Below, one piece after another: positions 17,707-28,105 of a stretch of DNA of 64,000 nucleotides. The position numbers were made by a program, and so were the translations under genes. Source of the stretch: Marinobacter santoriniensis NKSG1 (lineage in GTDB: Bacteria; Pseudomonadota; Gammaproteobacteria; Pseudomonadales; Oleiphilaceae). Where the stretch lies: positions 620,001-684,000 of the forward strand of contig NZ_APAT01000015.1 of assembly GCF_000347775.1 (NCBI RefSeq), read 5' to 3'. The number at the start of each line of letters is the position of its first letter. The stretch's first letter is position 1. The notes below the pieces were generated by a model. The model ran no database searches and was not told the origin of the DNA. It saw nothing but the letters and a program-made list of their open reading frames with translations.

Positions 17707-18327
17707 TCAGGGCCTTAAAGACTTAGCTGGACAGCCGGCAACGATAGTCCCTGCTGCCACGTCTTTGGTAACCACAGCCCCCATACCCACTACTGCGCCT
17801 TCTCCAATTTCAAGCAATTGCCGAACAGACGCACAGGCACCTAACCAAGCTTTCTTTTGCAGCTTGGCACCGCCAGCTAAGACGGCATTGGGGCTAATGT
17901 GAGAAAAATTGCCAACCCAACAATCGTGTTCAATAACAGCCCCCGTGTTAACTATTACCCCTTCACCAATGACAGCACAGGTGTTGACAGCAGCATTAGC
18001 AAAAATGACCGTACCGGCACCGATCACAGCGTGAACACTAACCGTCGCAGATGGATGAACAATACTCACGATGTTGATATTCATGTTGGCAAATAGAGCT
18101 TGTTTGTTTGCCCGAATGGCATTATTACCGATACCAACCACCAGCCCATCAAACTCGGCTAGATTAGTCATTAATTCTCTTGTATCTCCAAGCACTTTCC
18201 ATGGCCCATTCGATAGTAAATTGGGCCAAGCATCGTCAAAGAATACAACTTCTTGCCAACCAGAAGCCTCCGCCACATCCGCCACTACTTTACCGTGACC
18301 ACTAGCACCAAGAATGGCCAGCCTCAT
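17707..18327 (-). CDS. Sugar O/N-acetyltransferase, PglD/NeuD family
   Basis: 206 residues. The N-terminal nucleotide-sugar binding fold (MRLAILGASGHGKVVADVAE) and the left-handed beta helix built from hexapeptide repeats (ATVSVHAVIGAGTVIFANA onward) are those of PglD, which uses acetyl-CoA to make UDP-N,N'-diacetylbacillosamine from the 4-amino sugar. The probable catalytic His lies in VIEHDCWVGNFSHISPNA. The stop overlaps nothing upstream, but its start overlaps the phosphoglycosyltransferase stop by 4 bp, showing translational coupling. Confidence 0.88.
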   Translation of the reverse strand: MRLAILGASGHGKVVADVAEASGWQEVVFFDDAWPNLLSNGPWKVLGDTRELMTNLAEFDGLVVGIGNNAIRANKQALFANMNINIVSIVHPSATVSVHAVIGAGTVIFANAAVNTCAVIGEGVIVNTGAVIEHDCWVGNFSHISPNAVLAGGAKLQKKAWLGACASVRQLLEIGEGAVVGMGAVVTKDVAAGTIVAGCPAKSLRP

Positions 18328-18923
18328 CGGTCTTTATTCCCGGTAAATTTCGACATTGTTGCCTCCCCCTCACCGCTAATTCCATCTCGGGCCAAAACTT
18401 TCTTCAAAGTGAGATACAGAATCTTGAGGTCCAACGCAAAAGACTGATTATCCACGTACCAAACATCGAGTTTAAATTTGTCTTCCCAGGAAATGGCATT
18501 CCGCCCATTTACCTGTGCCCAACCGCTGACACCAGGACGTACTTCATGCCGTCTGAACTGCTCTTTTGAATACAGCGGCAGATACTCTAACAAAAGCGGC
18601 CGAGGCCCAACCAAACTCATATCGCCCTTGAGCACGTTCCACAATTCCGGCAGCTCATCAAGACTGGTGGTGCGCAGAAAACTGCCAAACTGGGTCATGC
18701 GTTCTTCATCTGGTAGCGGGCTTCCTTTACTGTCGGTGGCATCCCGCATAGTACGAAACTTCACCATATCAAAAGGCTCCCCTCCCAATCCTGGGCGCAC
18801 CTGCCGGAAAAACACCGGAGAACCGAGGTTCCAGCGAATCAAAAAGGCTACAACAAGCAACACTGGGGCAAGCAACAGCAGCGCCAGAGACGAGAGCACC
18901 ACATCAAAAACACGTTTGATCAC
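18324..18923 (-). CDS. Initiating phosphoglycosyltransferase, PglC type
   Basis: Starts the repeat unit by moving a sugar-1-phosphate, probably diNAcBac-P, from UDP onto undecaprenyl phosphate at the inner membrane. With 199 residues it is the minimal monotopic form (PglC), without the extra membrane domains of WbaP. The N-terminal hydrophobic re-entrant helix (VVLSSLALLLLAPVLLVVAF) and catalytic segments KFRTMRDATDSKG, TSLDELPELWNVLKGDMSLV, GPRPLL and RPGVSGWAQVNGRN are present. It overlaps both neighbours by 4 bp. It is the only initiating transferase seen in the locus. Confidence 0.93.
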   Translation of the reverse strand: MIKRVFDVVLSSLALLLLAPVLLVVAFLIRWNLGSPVFFRQVRPGLGGEPFDMVKFRTMRDATDSKGSPLPDEERMTQFGSFLRTTSLDELPELWNVLKGDMSLVGPRPLLLEYLPLYSKEQFRRHEVRPGVSGWAQVNGRNAISWEDKFKLDVWYVDNQSFALDLKILYLTLKKVLARDGISGEGEATMSKFTGNKDR

Positions 18924-20044
18924 GAAATACCCATCTCGACTAACATCAGTTCGTTCACTAGTTGGACATCATACTTCCACTCAGCAACCTTGCGAGAACG
19001 TCGTCCCATAATTGTGACCAAATCAGGCGAGTCCAAGAATTGCACCATAGCATCTGCAAGGGCATCCACCCCCTGCACTGGCACAAGAAAACCATTGTAG
19101 CCATTTTGCACTGTCTCCCGGCATCCCGGCGCGTCAGTGGTAATAATCGGACGTCCCATGGCCATCGCTTCCAATACAGTTCGAGGAGTTCCCTCACGAT
19201 AGGACGGCAACACATATACGGTACTGTCAGCAATGGCTGGGCGAACATCTGACAGCTTTCCCAAAAATTCAATGACGCCCGAACTCACCCATTCATCTAG
19301 CTCGCTTTGGCCTATGGCATCGGGATTTCCGTCTATCCAGCCCACCAATCGGAAACTCACTTCAGGGTATTTCACTTTTACGAGACTAGCTGCTTGAGCA
19401 TATTCACGAACGCCCTTATCGCCCAACAGACGAGCAATCAGTAGGAACGAAGGCTTATCTGGCAAAGGCGCTAATGAATATTCTGCGATATTCACGCCGG
19501 AGCCATTTACTACACAGGAGGAAATATTCGCCGGCATCAAATCCATTTCCATGAATAAGGCTTCATCGTCCGGGTTCTGGAAAAAAACTTTGCACGCTTT
19601 AGACAGACCGAACCGATACAATCCTTGAACAAGCTTACGCACCAGCCGACGCCTTCCGGATGCCTCACCGGTAAAGGCATAGCCTAGCCCTGTAATCAGT
19701 GCAAACCGGTTCGGCACACCCGCGAGCCACGCGGCCATTGATCCATAAATTACCGGTTTGATGGTGTATCCCAATACATAATCCGGTCGTATCGCCCGCA
19801 CTAATCTCCATAAGTCAAATACTGCACCGATGTCCGAAATCGGGTTCATGCCTGTGCGATTCAGACGGATCTCGTGAGGGACTACACCTATCGCCTCTAG
19901 CTCCTCACACACATCCTGAGCGCCCGATAGACCTGGCGCTGCAACGTGAACATTTAAATTCCGCGCCACCAATGCTCTGAGCAATGCGCCCCGAAACCTA
20001 ATCAGGGAATCTGGAAAACTTGCAATCAGAAGAAACGTGTTCAA
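18920..20044 (-). CDS. Glycosyltransferase family 4, PglA-like
   Basis: Retaining GT-B glycosyltransferase, 374 residues, acting on the cytoplasmic face on lipid-linked sugar. The donor-binding C-terminal half shows [39 protein letters not shown] and the E-x7-E motif within [18 protein letters not shown]. Its place beside pglC suggests that it adds the second sugar, as PglA does after PglC; the donor may be UDP-GalNAcA or another sugar made in the locus. It overlaps both neighbours by 4 bp. Confidence 0.88.
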   Translation of the reverse strand: MNTFLLIASFPDSLIRFRGALLRALVARNLNVHVAAPGLSGAQDVCEELEAIGVVPHEIRLNRTGMNPISDIGAVFDLWRLVRAIRPDYVLGYTIKPVIYGSMAAWLAGVPNRFALITGLGYAFTGEASGRRRLVRKLVQGLYRFGLSKACKVFFQNPDDEALFMEMDLMPANISSCVVNGSGVNIAEYSLAPLPDKPSFLLIARLLGDKGVREYAQAASLVKVKYPEVSFRLVGWIDGNPDAIGQSELDEWVSSGVIEFLGKLSDVRPAIADSTVYVLPSYREGTPRTVLEAMAMGRPIITTDAPGCRETVQNGYNGFLVPVQGVDALADAMVQFLDSPDLVTIMGRRSRKVAEWKYDVQLVNELMLVEMGIS

Positions 20045-21315
20045 AGCCGCAAATCCGCGTCACCAAGAGGCAAAACGCCCTTCAAATCGTAAATCACCCC
20101 GCCGTCGTCGAGGTAGCTTCTGAGATCACTCACCGCCATCGCCGCGTACTCTCGGTGAGGAACCGCCATAATCAAGCCTTTATATGCAGCCATTTCAGGC
20201 CTATCCACAAGACTTATTCCATATTCTTGCTCGGCCTCGCCGCTGTTTGCCCAGCAATCGGTTACGTCCACCGTACAGCCGAACTCTCGCAACTCTTTGA
20301 TCAAATCGATCACCCTGGTATTTCGCAAATCTGGACAGTTTTCCTTGAAGGTAAAACCCATCACCAAAACCCGGGCCTTGGCAATAGTATGGCCAGCTTT
20401 TATCATGGCCTTCACCAGTTCCGAAGCTACGTACGAGCCCATCTGGTCGTTAACCCGACGTCCTGCCAAAATAATTTCTGGGTGGTATCCAATAGCCTGA
20501 GCCTTGTGGGTGAGATAATAAGGATCTACTCCAATGCAGTGACCGCCCACCAGTCCGGGCTTGAACGGCAAAAAGTTCCACTTGGTGCCAGCGGCCGCTA
20601 AGACCTCGTTCGTATCAATACCTAGGCGTGAAAAAATCATTGCCAATTCGTTTATCAAAGCAATATTCAGATCCCGCTGCGTGTTCTCAATCACCTTGGC
20701 AGCTTCCGCAACTTTGATGGAGCTTGCTTTGTGAGTGCCGGCGGTAATGACATCCGCATACAATGCATCTATTTGTTCAGCAATGTCGGATGTAGAACCA
20801 GACGTTACCTTTTTAATAGACGTTATCCGGTGATCCTTGTCTCCGGGATTGATTCGTTCTGGACTGTAACCGGCATAGAAATCCTGATTAAACGTGAGAC
20901 CAGAAACGTCTTCCAATACGGGGACACAAACTTCTTCAGTCGCTCCGGGGTAAACAGTAGACTCGTAAATTACGATATCGCCAGCCTTCAACACTTTACC
21001 CACGCTTTCACTGGCCTTGATCAAGGGGTTTAGATCCGGAGTTTTGAACTGATCAATCGGCGTTGGAACGGTCACGATGAATACTGAACAGTCTGCAATA
21101 TCGTCAAGGGAATCAGTAAATTTCAGATAAGCGGCACCGTTCAGTTCCTCGCTCGGCACCTCTCGAGTCAGGTCAACCCCCTGCATCAGCTCCGCTATTC
21201 GCTTGGCACTGATGTCGAAGCCGACAACCGGACGTTTTTCACCAAAAGCGACGGCCAGCGGGAGACCAACATATCCAAGTCCGATTACAGCAATTTTCTT
21301 CATACTTGAGCCCAT
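20041..21315 (-). CDS. wbpO: UDP-N-acetylhexosamine 6-dehydrogenase, WbpO/TviB type
   Basis: Oxidises UDP-GlcNAc or UDP-GalNAc twice with NAD to the uronic acid. The family signature is complete: [36 protein letters not shown], and the catalytic Cys in [16 protein letters not shown] place the start at 21315 because GGAG lies 5 nt upstream and the ATG overlaps the epimerase stop as TGATG. An upstream in-frame ATG at 21333 and an internal one at 21303 are alternatives. Paired with the C4-epimerase it would make UDP-GalNAcA, as WbpO/WbpP or TviB/TviC do. Confidence 0.9.
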   Translation of the reverse strand: MGSSMKKIAVIGLGYVGLPLAVAFGEKRPVVGFDISAKRIAELMQGVDLTREVPSEELNGAAYLKFTDSLDDIADCSVFIVTVPTPIDQFKTPDLNPLIKASESVGKVLKAGDIVIYESTVYPGATEEVCVPVLEDVSGLTFNQDFYAGYSPERINPGDKDHRITSIKKVTSGSTSDIAEQIDALYADVITAGTHKASSIKVAEAAKVIENTQRDLNIALINELAMIFSRLGIDTNEVLAAAGTKWNFLPFKPGLVGGHCIGVDPYYLTHKAQAIGYHPEIILAGRRVNDQMGSYVASELVKAMIKAGHTIAKARVLVMGFTFKENCPDLRNTRVIDLIKELREFGCTVDVTDCWANSGEAEQEYGISLVDRPEMAAYKGLIMAVPHREYAAMAVSDLRSYLDDGGVIYDLKGVLPLGDADLRL

Positions 21316-22331
21316 CAATTCTCCAAATACCATGGCATCGCCTTAGAGATCCCTTTTTGAATCCAATACTCTGGCCGATACCCAAGTTTGCTGGCAGCCT
21401 TCCCAATATCCGCCTGAGAGTGCCGAACATCCCCCGGTCGAAAATCACGGTAGACCGGAGGTTTTTCATACGTTACGCCGTTATCTGCCAGTGCTCTTGT
21501 TAGAGCGCTAAAAAGATCATTTAGCGTCGTTCGGTCACCCACCGCCACATTGTAAACCTCGTTTTTGGCAGAATCCTCCGCCGTGGCTGCAAGCAGATTA
21601 GCCTGCACAGCGTTCTCTACAAAACAGAAATCCCGACTGGTCTCGCCATCACCATTAATAAACACGTCCTCTCCGCGCACCATCGCAGCCGTCCATTTCG
21701 GGATAACAGCCGCATAAGCACCGTTCGGGTCCTGACGCTTGCCAAAGACATTAAAATATCTCAACCCAATTGCCTTGAAGTTGTAAGTTTTAGCAAACAC
21801 GTCCGCGTAAAGCTCGTTTACATATTTGGTAACTGCATAGGGCGATAGAGGCTTGCCGATATTTTCTTCGACCTTTGGTAACGCCGGATGATCCCCATAG
21901 GTAGAGCTGCTAGCGGCATAAGTGAAGCTCTTTACACCAGCATCCCTAGCAGCAACCAACATGTTGAGGAATCCAGTAATGTTAGCAGCGTTGGTACTGA
22001 CCGGGTCTTTTATAGAGCGTGGCACCGACCCTAGTGCAGCCTGGTGCAACACGTAGTCCACTCCGTCACAAGCTTTGGCACAATCTTCCGAATTCCGGAT
22101 ATCACCTTCGATAAAGGTGAAATTATCCCATTGCTCGGAAGATACTAAAGATTGGACTTCGTCCAAATTGCGTTGATAGCCTGTGATGAAGTTATCAAGA
22201 CCAATCACTCTTTGATTCAGTGTCAACAGTTGCTCAAGAAGGTTCGAGCCTATGAACCCAGCGACACCGGTAATAAGAAAAATTTTCGGATTGTTCTTAA
22301 GGTTTTCCTGTAGATTCTTATAGACAGTCAT
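21315..22331 (-). CDS. wbpP: UDP-GlcNAc(A) 4-epimerase, WbpP/TviC type
   Basis: SDR epimerase interconverting UDP-GlcNAc and UDP-GalNAc, or the uronic acid forms. The product has 338 residues. NAD-binding [39 protein letters not shown] and the catalytic [15 protein letters not shown] (Tyr-x3-Lys) match WbpP and TviC closely, including the N-terminal extension before the Rossmann fold. Its stop codon overlaps the start of the dehydrogenase. The pair supplies UDP-GalNAcA. Confidence 0.9.
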   Translation of the reverse strand: MTVYKNLQENLKNNPKIFLITGVAGFIGSNLLEQLLTLNQRVIGLDNFITGYQRNLDEVQSLVSSEQWDNFTFIEGDIRNSEDCAKACDGVDYVLHQAALGSVPRSIKDPVSTNAANITGFLNMLVAARDAGVKSFTYAASSSTYGDHPALPKVEENIGKPLSPYAVTKYVNELYADVFAKTYNFKAIGLRYFNVFGKRQDPNGAYAAVIPKWTAAMVRGEDVFINGDGETSRDFCFVENAVQANLLAATAEDSAKNEVYNVAVGDRTTLNDLFSALTRALADNGVTYEKPPVYRDFRPGDVRHSQADIGKAASKLGYRPEYWIQKGISKAMPWYLEN

Positions 22332-22336
22332 TTCAC

Positions 22337-23500
22337 CTAACCAATAAGATTGGAAAATTCTTGGATATAATTATTTGGAGAAAAATAAGTGGCAGCCGTT
22401 TCTATGGCTTTCTGCCTCATAATTCTATTGTGAGATAAATCAACGCTTCTATTAATGACCTTAACAAGACTTTCAACGTTTGAATCTGGACAGATCAATC
22501 CATTTACTCCATCACGCAAATAGTATTGCAAATCGCTTGATATATTTGCAATCACAGGCGTTCCCACAGCCATACTTTCCACGAACTTAGTGGGAAAGCC
22601 TGCTTGAACACTTCTAATATTTGGTCGAATAAGAATCGAATAGTCTGAAGCTCTTACAAGGTCAACCGTCTGTTTATGGCTCAATATCCCATGACACATA
22701 ATCGCTTTATCGATAGTCGCCTGACTGTAACCACTCACAGTAATGTAGTCGACGATTTTACTCTTTGGAACGCCAGCTATATGCAACTCGATATTTTGAC
22801 CTTCGGAACGCACACGCAATACAGCCGATATAATGGATGATAGAGAATCTTTCTTACCCGGTGTACCTGCATAAACGAACCTTGTAGATTCACGAACCTC
22901 AATCGACGTATCTTGACCTTCTAATCCCAGACTCGCTGTTGGAGGAACTTTAATTATATTCTTCACATGCGGCATATAGTATTTTTTTAAATAATCACTT
23001 ATAACAATCAGCCCATCACATTTTTTTATAAGAAATCTCATCGCCAGTTCAATATTAAGGAAGTATGGCGACATAATTCTAGATATGAGACTTGGGGGAT
23101 CGTACCACTCCACTACATCAAAAATTAGCTTAACATTATTTTTGCGTGCCCAAGGCAACAAACGAAGCAAATACGGAGAGTATCCACTATAAAGAATAAC
23201 AGCGTCAGGTTTCTCCTGAAGGGATTCTAGCCATTGGATCGTACTCGAACCGGCCGAAAAATACATAAAATGCTTTAATAGTGTCGGCAAATGTTCGTAG
23301 CGTCGCTCATTGAGCGAGACTACCGGAATGCCGTTGTACTCTCGTTTTTGAGAATCGGCGAGCTGTCCTGAACTAACAATAACATCATAACCCGCCCGCT
23401 GCAGAGAAAGACAATTACCATAAATCCGTCTTGCTGCCGCCCCTCCATCGGGAAAATTATAGGGCCCAACATAGGCCACGATCTTCCTTCGCTTAGTCAT
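22337..23500 (-). CDS. Glycosyltransferase family 4
   Basis: GT-B glycosyltransferase of 387 residues. The N-terminal acceptor half begins [20 protein letters not shown], which is common in capsule GT4 enzymes. The C-terminal half has [20 protein letters not shown] and [20 protein letters not shown] with the expected E-x7-type end. Its start overlaps the WbjD-like gene stop by 8 bp. The DNA is noticeably A+T-richer than rmlB or wza. Donor and acceptor cannot be told; L-FucNAc from the upstream genes is one candidate. Confidence 0.85.
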   Translation of the reverse strand: MTKRRKIVAYVGPYNFPDGGAAARRIYGNCLSLQRAGYDVIVSSGQLADSQKREYNGIPVVSLNERRYEHLPTLLKHFMYFSAGSSTIQWLESLQEKPDAVILYSGYSPYLLRLLPWARKNNVKLIFDVVEWYDPPSLISRIMSPYFLNIELAMRFLIKKCDGLIVISDYLKKYYMPHVKNIIKVPPTASLGLEGQDTSIEVRESTRFVYAGTPGKKDSLSSIISAVLRVRSEGQNIELHIAGVPKSKIVDYITVSGYSQATIDKAIMCHGILSHKQTVDLVRASDYSILIRPNIRSVQAGFPTKFVESMAVGTPVIANISSDLQYYLRDGVNGLICPDSNVESLVKVINRSVDLSHNRIMRQKAIETAATYFSPNNYIQEFSNLIG

Positions 23501-24626
23501 ACTGCTTCCACACGGTTTGCATTACATAATCCCGATAACTGTGGATAATGCGGACCACCTTCTCGGCAACATTCGGCATGCTGTAGTCCTCCACAAGCCG
23601 CATGGAACGCTCTTCTCCCCTGCCCTGATGTTCAAGAATGGCCAACCCTTGCAAGACCCGTTCTTTACTCAGGCCTACCATCATCGCAGCAGTTTCTTCC
23701 ATCCCCTCAGGCCTCTCATGAGCTTCCCGAATATTCAGTGCCGGGAAATTGAGAATCGACGCTTCCTCATTGATCGTGCCGCTATCAGATAACACGGCCT
23801 TGGCACTTAACTGAAGCTTGTTGTAGTCCTTGAACCCGAGCGGCTTGAGCAGGCGTACATTGCTATGGAATTTCACACCCAGGGCATCCACCCGCTTTTG
23901 AGTGCGTGGGTGAGTGGACACAATCACGGGATATCCGTACTGCTCTGCAACGGAGTTGAGAGTCTCCACCAGACCACGGAAATTCCTCTCAGAATCCACA
24001 TTTTCCTCGCGATGAGCACTCACTACAAAGAACCCGTGTTCTTTTAGCCCTAAACGTTCCAGAACATCCGAGGCGTCTATTCCGTCGCGGAAGTGGTTCA
24101 GTACTTCGTACATGGGGCTGCCAGTTTTGATCACACGGTCAGGAAGCAAGCCCTCCCTTAACAGATAATCCCGGGCAATTGTGCTGTAGGTCAGATTGAT
24201 ATCGGCGGTATGGTCAACGATGCGGCGATTAATCTCCTCCGGCACCCTCATATCGAAACAGCGGTTTCCAGCCTCCATATGAAAGGTCGGGATTTTCCGA
24301 CGTTTGGCAGGAATAACGGCCATGCAACTGTTGGTGTCGCCCAACACCAGCAAGGCATCTGGCTGGACTTCAGCCAGCACTTTATCAACTGCGATAATCA
24401 CGTTACCAATGGTTTCCGCACCGCTGGCACCGGCCGCACTCAGGAAATGGTCGGGTTTACGTATCTTCAGGTCCTGGAAAAAGATTTCATTCAACTCAAA
24501 GTCGTAGTTCTGCCCCGTGTGAACGAGAATGTGTTCGCAGTAATCGTCCAGTTTGGCCATTACGCGAGACAGTCGAATGATCTCCGGACGGGTGCCGACC
24601 ACGGTCATCACTTTCAATTTTTTCAT
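23493..24626 (-). CDS. wbjD: UDP-N-acetyl 2-epimerase, WbjD/FnlC (WecB-like)
   Basis: Last step to UDP-L-FucNAc: C2 epimerisation of the UDP-L-pneumosamine made by WbjB/WbjC. The family is clear from MTVVGTRPEIIRLSRVM, FHMEAGNRCFDMRVPEEINR, VVSAHREENVD and SDSGTINEEASIL. I chose the ATG at 24626 (377 residues, GGAAA upstream), which fits the family N-terminus; an in-frame start at 24668 would add 14 unlikely residues overlapping wbjC. The order wbjB-wbjC-wbjD is that of P. aeruginosa O11 and S. aureus type 5/8 (cap5E-F-G). Confidence 0.9.
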   Translation of the reverse strand: MKKLKVMTVVGTRPEIIRLSRVMAKLDDYCEHILVHTGQNYDFELNEIFFQDLKIRKPDHFLSAAGASGAETIGNVIIAVDKVLAEVQPDALLVLGDTNSCMAVIPAKRRKIPTFHMEAGNRCFDMRVPEEINRRIVDHTADINLTYSTIARDYLLREGLLPDRVIKTGSPMYEVLNHFRDGIDASDVLERLGLKEHGFFVVSAHREENVDSERNFRGLVETLNSVAEQYGYPVIVSTHPRTQKRVDALGVKFHSNVRLLKPLGFKDYNKLQLSAKAVLSDSGTINEEASILNFPALNIREAHERPEGMEETAAMMVGLSKERVLQGLAILEHQGRGEERSMRLVEDYSMPNVAEKVVRIIHSYRDYVMQTVWKQYD

Positions 24627-24643
24627 GGTATTTCCAGGGTTGT

Positions 24644-25762
24644 TCAAGCTTCCGTACCCACCGGGCACGCGAAAGTATCCGGATTTTCCCGGTCAAAAAT
24701 CTCATTGGCCCAGAGCATACACACTAGCTCTTCGGTTCCCACATTGGTGATGTCGTGGGTCCACCCGGGTACGGTCTCCACGATTTCCGGAGTCTCGCCC
24801 GCAGTGAACAACTCATAGAACTCTCCAGTAAGCATGTGCCGGAACCGGAAGCAGGCTTCGCCCTTTATGACCAGAAACTTTTCAGTTTTAGAGTGGTGAT
24901 AATGCCCCCCACGGGTGACGCCGGGGTGCGCGGTAAAAAATGAGAACTGCCCGGCATCGGGAGTTTTCAGCATTTCTACAAACACACCTCGTTCGTCACC
25001 GTGCTGCGGCACCTTATAGGTGAACCGGTCAGGTGGCAGATAGCTGACATAGGTGGAATACAGGGCTCGAACCAGTCCTTCACCGACCCGCTCAGTAATC
25101 AGGTTATCCCTGGTTGATTTAAAGCGGTTGAGCTGATCGGCAAGCCCACCCACCGTAATTTGATAGGTTGGTTCGACTTCTACAAAAGCGCCCCTCTCAC
25201 CTTGGCCCTCAAGCAACGAAAGGAAGCTGGCGATGACATCATCCACGTACACCAGATTAATGACGGCACTCGGATCATTGATCTGAATCGGCATATCCCG
25301 CGCAATCTTGTGACAGAAAGTCGCCACTGCGGAGTTATAATTAGGTCGAGCCCACTTACCGAACACATTGGGCAACCGGTAGATATGGACCGGGTTTCCG
25401 GTTTTCCGGTTTAATTCCAGCAATGCATCTTCGGCAGCCCGTTTGCTGTTGCCGTATTCATTGTCCCGCTCGGCCTGGGTGGAAGAGGTATAAATCACCG
25501 GAATATGACGGCCACTGTTTTCAACAGCATCGCACAAAGCCTCGGTCAGACCTTGATTGCCGCTAACAAACTCCGATGGATCCTCAGGACGGTTAATCCC
25601 GGCCAGATGGATAACCCAATCCACTCCGTCAAGCAAACCGGGCAGGTCCTGCTCACTGTGTTCGCGGGTGTAGGGCACCAAGTCAAAACCACCCCGCTCT
25701 CCCAGGTGCATCAACAGATTTTTGCCAATAAAACCATTAGCGCCGGTCACCAGTACTTTCAT
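24644..25762 (-). CDS. wbjC: UDP-6-deoxy-4-ketohexose reductase/epimerase, WbjC/FnlB (Cap5F)
   Basis: Bifunctional enzyme, 372 residues, giving UDP-L-pneumosamine on the way to UDP-L-FucNAc. An N-terminal SDR domain (MKVLVTGANGFIGKNLL; EYGNSKRAAEDALL with Tyr-x3-Lys) is fused to a C-terminal cupin domain from about residue 245 (RGGHYHHSKTEKFLVIKGEA, His residues for metal). This is the exact architecture of Cap5F. It starts 3 bp after wbjB. Confidence 0.93.
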   Translation of the reverse strand: MKVLVTGANGFIGKNLLMHLGERGGFDLVPYTREHSEQDLPGLLDGVDWVIHLAGINRPEDPSEFVSGNQGLTEALCDAVENSGRHIPVIYTSSTQAERDNEYGNSKRAAEDALLELNRKTGNPVHIYRLPNVFGKWARPNYNSAVATFCHKIARDMPIQINDPSAVINLVYVDDVIASFLSLLEGQGERGAFVEVEPTYQITVGGLADQLNRFKSTRDNLITERVGEGLVRALYSTYVSYLPPDRFTYKVPQHGDERGVFVEMLKTPDAGQFSFFTAHPGVTRGGHYHHSKTEKFLVIKGEACFRFRHMLTGEFYELFTAGETPEIVETVPGWTHDITNVGTEELVCMLWANEIFDRENPDTFACPVGTEA

Positions 25763-25765
25763 GAA

Positions 25766-26800
25766 TCAGTCCTCCGGGTTGAGGTATTCACCGCGTTCCA
25801 GGGCACGAATGAAGTCCAGTTTCCGCAACAACGTTTGCATTCCCTCAACGTCCAGACGTTCGGTATTGTGGGAGTTGTAATCTTCAGTATGGGAGATCTT
25901 CTCCTCACCCTGCTCTACAAATTTGCCGTAGTTGAGGTCCCTTAGATCGGGTGGCACACGGTAATACCCACCAAGGTCTTCCGCACAGGCCATTTCCTCA
26001 CGGCTAAGCAGCGCTTCAAAGAGCTTTTCACCGTGGCGGGTGCCAATGACATTGATTGGGTGATCGGGTTGGCCCATCAACTCTGTCAATGAACGGGCCA
26101 GAGTTTCAATCGTCGCTGCCGGTGCTTTCTCTACAAATAGATCCCCATTGGTACCATTCTGGAAGGCGTAAAGCACCAAATCGACCGCATCTTCCAGCGT
26201 CATCATAAAGCGGGTCATGTTGGGATCAGTGATCGTTATAGGTTTCCCCGCCCGGATCTGATCCACAAACAAAGGAATCACCGACCCTCGGGAAGCCATT
26301 ACGTTCCCGTACCGAGTACCGCAAATAACGGTTTTCTCCGGGTCCACATTACGCGATTTCGCCACCATCACCTTTTCCATCATCGCCTTGGAAATACCCA
26401 TCGCATTGATGGGATATACTGCTTTGTCAGTACTCAGACAAACAACCCGTTTCACTTCATTCTGGATGGCTGCCTCCAACACGTTCTCTGTTCCGAGAAT
26501 ATTGGTCTTGACCGCCTCCAAAGGGTGGAATTCGCATGATGGGACCTGTTTTAAAGCAGCGGCGTGAAAAACAAAATCCACACCTCGGGTGGCAGTCAGA
26601 ATGCTGTTATAATCCCGGACATCACCAATGTAGAACTTAAGCTTTGGATTAGCATACCTCTTTCGCATGTCATCCTGCTTTTTTTCATCCCGGCTAAAAA
26701 TTCGAATTTCTTCAATATCAGTATTCAAAAAACGCTTTAGTACCGCCCCGCCAAAGGAGCCAGTACCACCAGTTAATAGCAGCGTTCTACCTTTAAACAT
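25766..26800 (-). CDS. wbjB: UDP-GlcNAc 4,6-dehydratase (5-inverting), WbjB/FnlA (Cap5E)
   Basis: First step of UDP-L-FucNAc synthesis: dehydrates UDP-GlcNAc and inverts C5. Soluble SDR, 344 residues, with GGTGSFGGAVLKRF, FHAAALKQVPSCEFHP and STDKAVYPINAMGISKAM, where Met replaces Tyr in the active-site triad as in this subfamily. It lacks the membrane domain of the WbpM-type enzyme at 14552, so the two dehydratases serve different sugars. It is followed by wbjC and wbjD. Confidence 0.93.
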   Translation of the reverse strand: MFKGRTLLLTGGTGSFGGAVLKRFLNTDIEEIRIFSRDEKKQDDMRKRYANPKLKFYIGDVRDYNSILTATRGVDFVFHAAALKQVPSCEFHPLEAVKTNILGTENVLEAAIQNEVKRVVCLSTDKAVYPINAMGISKAMMEKVMVAKSRNVDPEKTVICGTRYGNVMASRGSVIPLFVDQIRAGKPITITDPNMTRFMMTLEDAVDLVLYAFQNGTNGDLFVEKAPAATIETLARSLTELMGQPDHPINVIGTRHGEKLFEALLSREEMACAEDLGGYYRVPPDLRDLNYGKFVEQGEEKISHTEDYNSHNTERLDVEGMQTLLRKLDFIRALERGEYLNPED

Positions 26801-26854
26801 TATTCACCTTAGCATAGCTGATTGATTCGCAGGCATAAGTCCAATAACGAATTA

Positions 26855-28105
26855 TCATTCATATGTTCGATATATTCTTTTCTGCCTTTCTTTGAACAAC
26901 GTTCTAAATATAAAGAAAACATAGAGGAGCACAAGAAACCGACCACCAGGAGTCATCGCAAAAATAAACCCCTTAAAATTCAATGCAAAAATCGAAAATG
27001 GAAAAAACCAGGAGTACCAGTGCCTATAACCGAGCACACTAAAAAGTCTCAATGTCATAAATGCAACCATCAACCCTAGCAGGAATATGAGACAAATGCC
27101 TCCATAGTTAAGCTGAATGATATAGCCAATATCGCTATGCGGGCCGACTCCACCGGTATAAACAGAGGTCCCTGACCCGAACATCACCTCGAAGCCGTTA
27201 TTAGGTATAATGACGTGATCATTAATAAGAGCAGCAATTATATTATTTCCAGCCAATCCGTTAACTAGAAAGTCGGCGAGATCCAGAAAAAAGCCGAACC
27301 GCCATGCGTTTTCCTCAACAAAGTTGCCAGAAAAAACTAAGAGCCACGCCATAGATATCGATATAGATGTAAACAAAAAAAGCTTAATCTTACTACTTCC
27401 GAAAGCCAGAGTGTATAAAACAAAAAACACCAAACCTAAGAATCCAATCCTAGCGTTCACAAGAACGCCGAACAAAAAAACTGGAACCAAAATCACATAA
27501 AACCAAGACCGCTTAGCTAAAAATAAACTGTAGCCTGCGCAAATACCTAAAACCACGGAATATGTAAACGTTAGATTTTCAGCCACCCCAAAGGCTCTGT
27601 ACCTTTTCTCAAAATCAGAATATATATCATAATAACCATCTAGCTGAATTGATTTATAAAAAGAGTCGAATTCCGGGACAAAGTATAAAATTAACGTTAG
27701 TACCGCTGCCAAAAGTACCGAAACATAGATTTCGTCTGCGAAATATTCTATGCTTCGACCGTTCTGGAAACGCGATGCGTAAAAAACAAGCAATAAACCC
27801 GACACGACAAACGCTTGAAAAAACCAGCCTAGGAATCTGTCTGAATAAACAATATTGCCGGTCATAAGATCCCGGAATATTGCATAAAAAACAACGATCA
27901 ATACAAGCGCCAACTCCCATCTAAATGCAACTAGAAATCTAAAATACCTCCGTGAGCAAAGAGGCACTAAACCCACTACAAAAAGACACTGAACCAATAA
28001 ATAACTAATCTTTGAAAAGACGGGAGGTTGAAACAGAAAAACATAAAACAAAACTACCCAAAACAGGAAACCTAAACTATTTGAAGGGTTTCGATCAGCC
28101 GTCAT
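26855..28105 (-). CDS. wzy: Wzy-like polysaccharide polymerase
   Basis: Polytopic inner-membrane protein of 416 residues with about ten to eleven hydrophobic helices and a large periplasmic loop near 280-340 (GNNIIAALINDHVIIPNNGF). Wzy polymerases share little sequence but have this topology, codon bias and locus position. No WaaL/PglL signature is seen. It would join lipid-linked repeat units in the periplasm. The 4-bp overlap with the GT2 gene upstream and a very A+T-rich composition are typical of serotype-specific genes. The assignment is by topology and context. Confidence 0.75.
   Translation of the reverse strand: MTADRNPSNSLGFLFWVVLFYVFLFQPPVFSKISYLLVQCLFVVGLVPLCSRRYFRFLVAFRWELALVLIVVFYAIFRDLMTGNIVYSDRFLGWFFQAFVVSGLLLVFYASRFQNGRSIEYFADEIYVSVLLAAVLTLILYFVPEFDSFYKSIQLDGYYDIYSDFEKRYRAFGVAENLTFTYSVVLGICAGYSLFLAKRSWFYVILVPVFLFGVLVNARIGFLGLVFFVLYTLAFGSSKIKLFLFTSISISMAWLLVFSGNFVEENAWRFGFFLDLADFLVNGLAGNNIIAALINDHVIIPNNGFEVMFGSGTSVYTGGVGPHSDIGYIIQLNYGGICLIFLLGLMVAFMTLRLFSVLGYRHWYSWFFPFSIFALNFKGFIFAMTPGGRFLVLLYVFFIFRTLFKERQKRIYRTYE

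Noticed and set aside
20041-21333. Longer start for the UDP-sugar dehydrogenase at 21333
   Set aside because: It would overlap the epimerase gene by 19 bp without a ribosome site, whereas the ATG at 21315 has GGAG and a TGATG overlap.
26741-26760. GTACCGCC in wbjB, read as a possible fourth ops element on the minus strand
   Set aside because: The complement is GGCGGTAC, which lacks the GGCGGTAG core, and it lies in conserved coding sequence for the NAD-binding loop.
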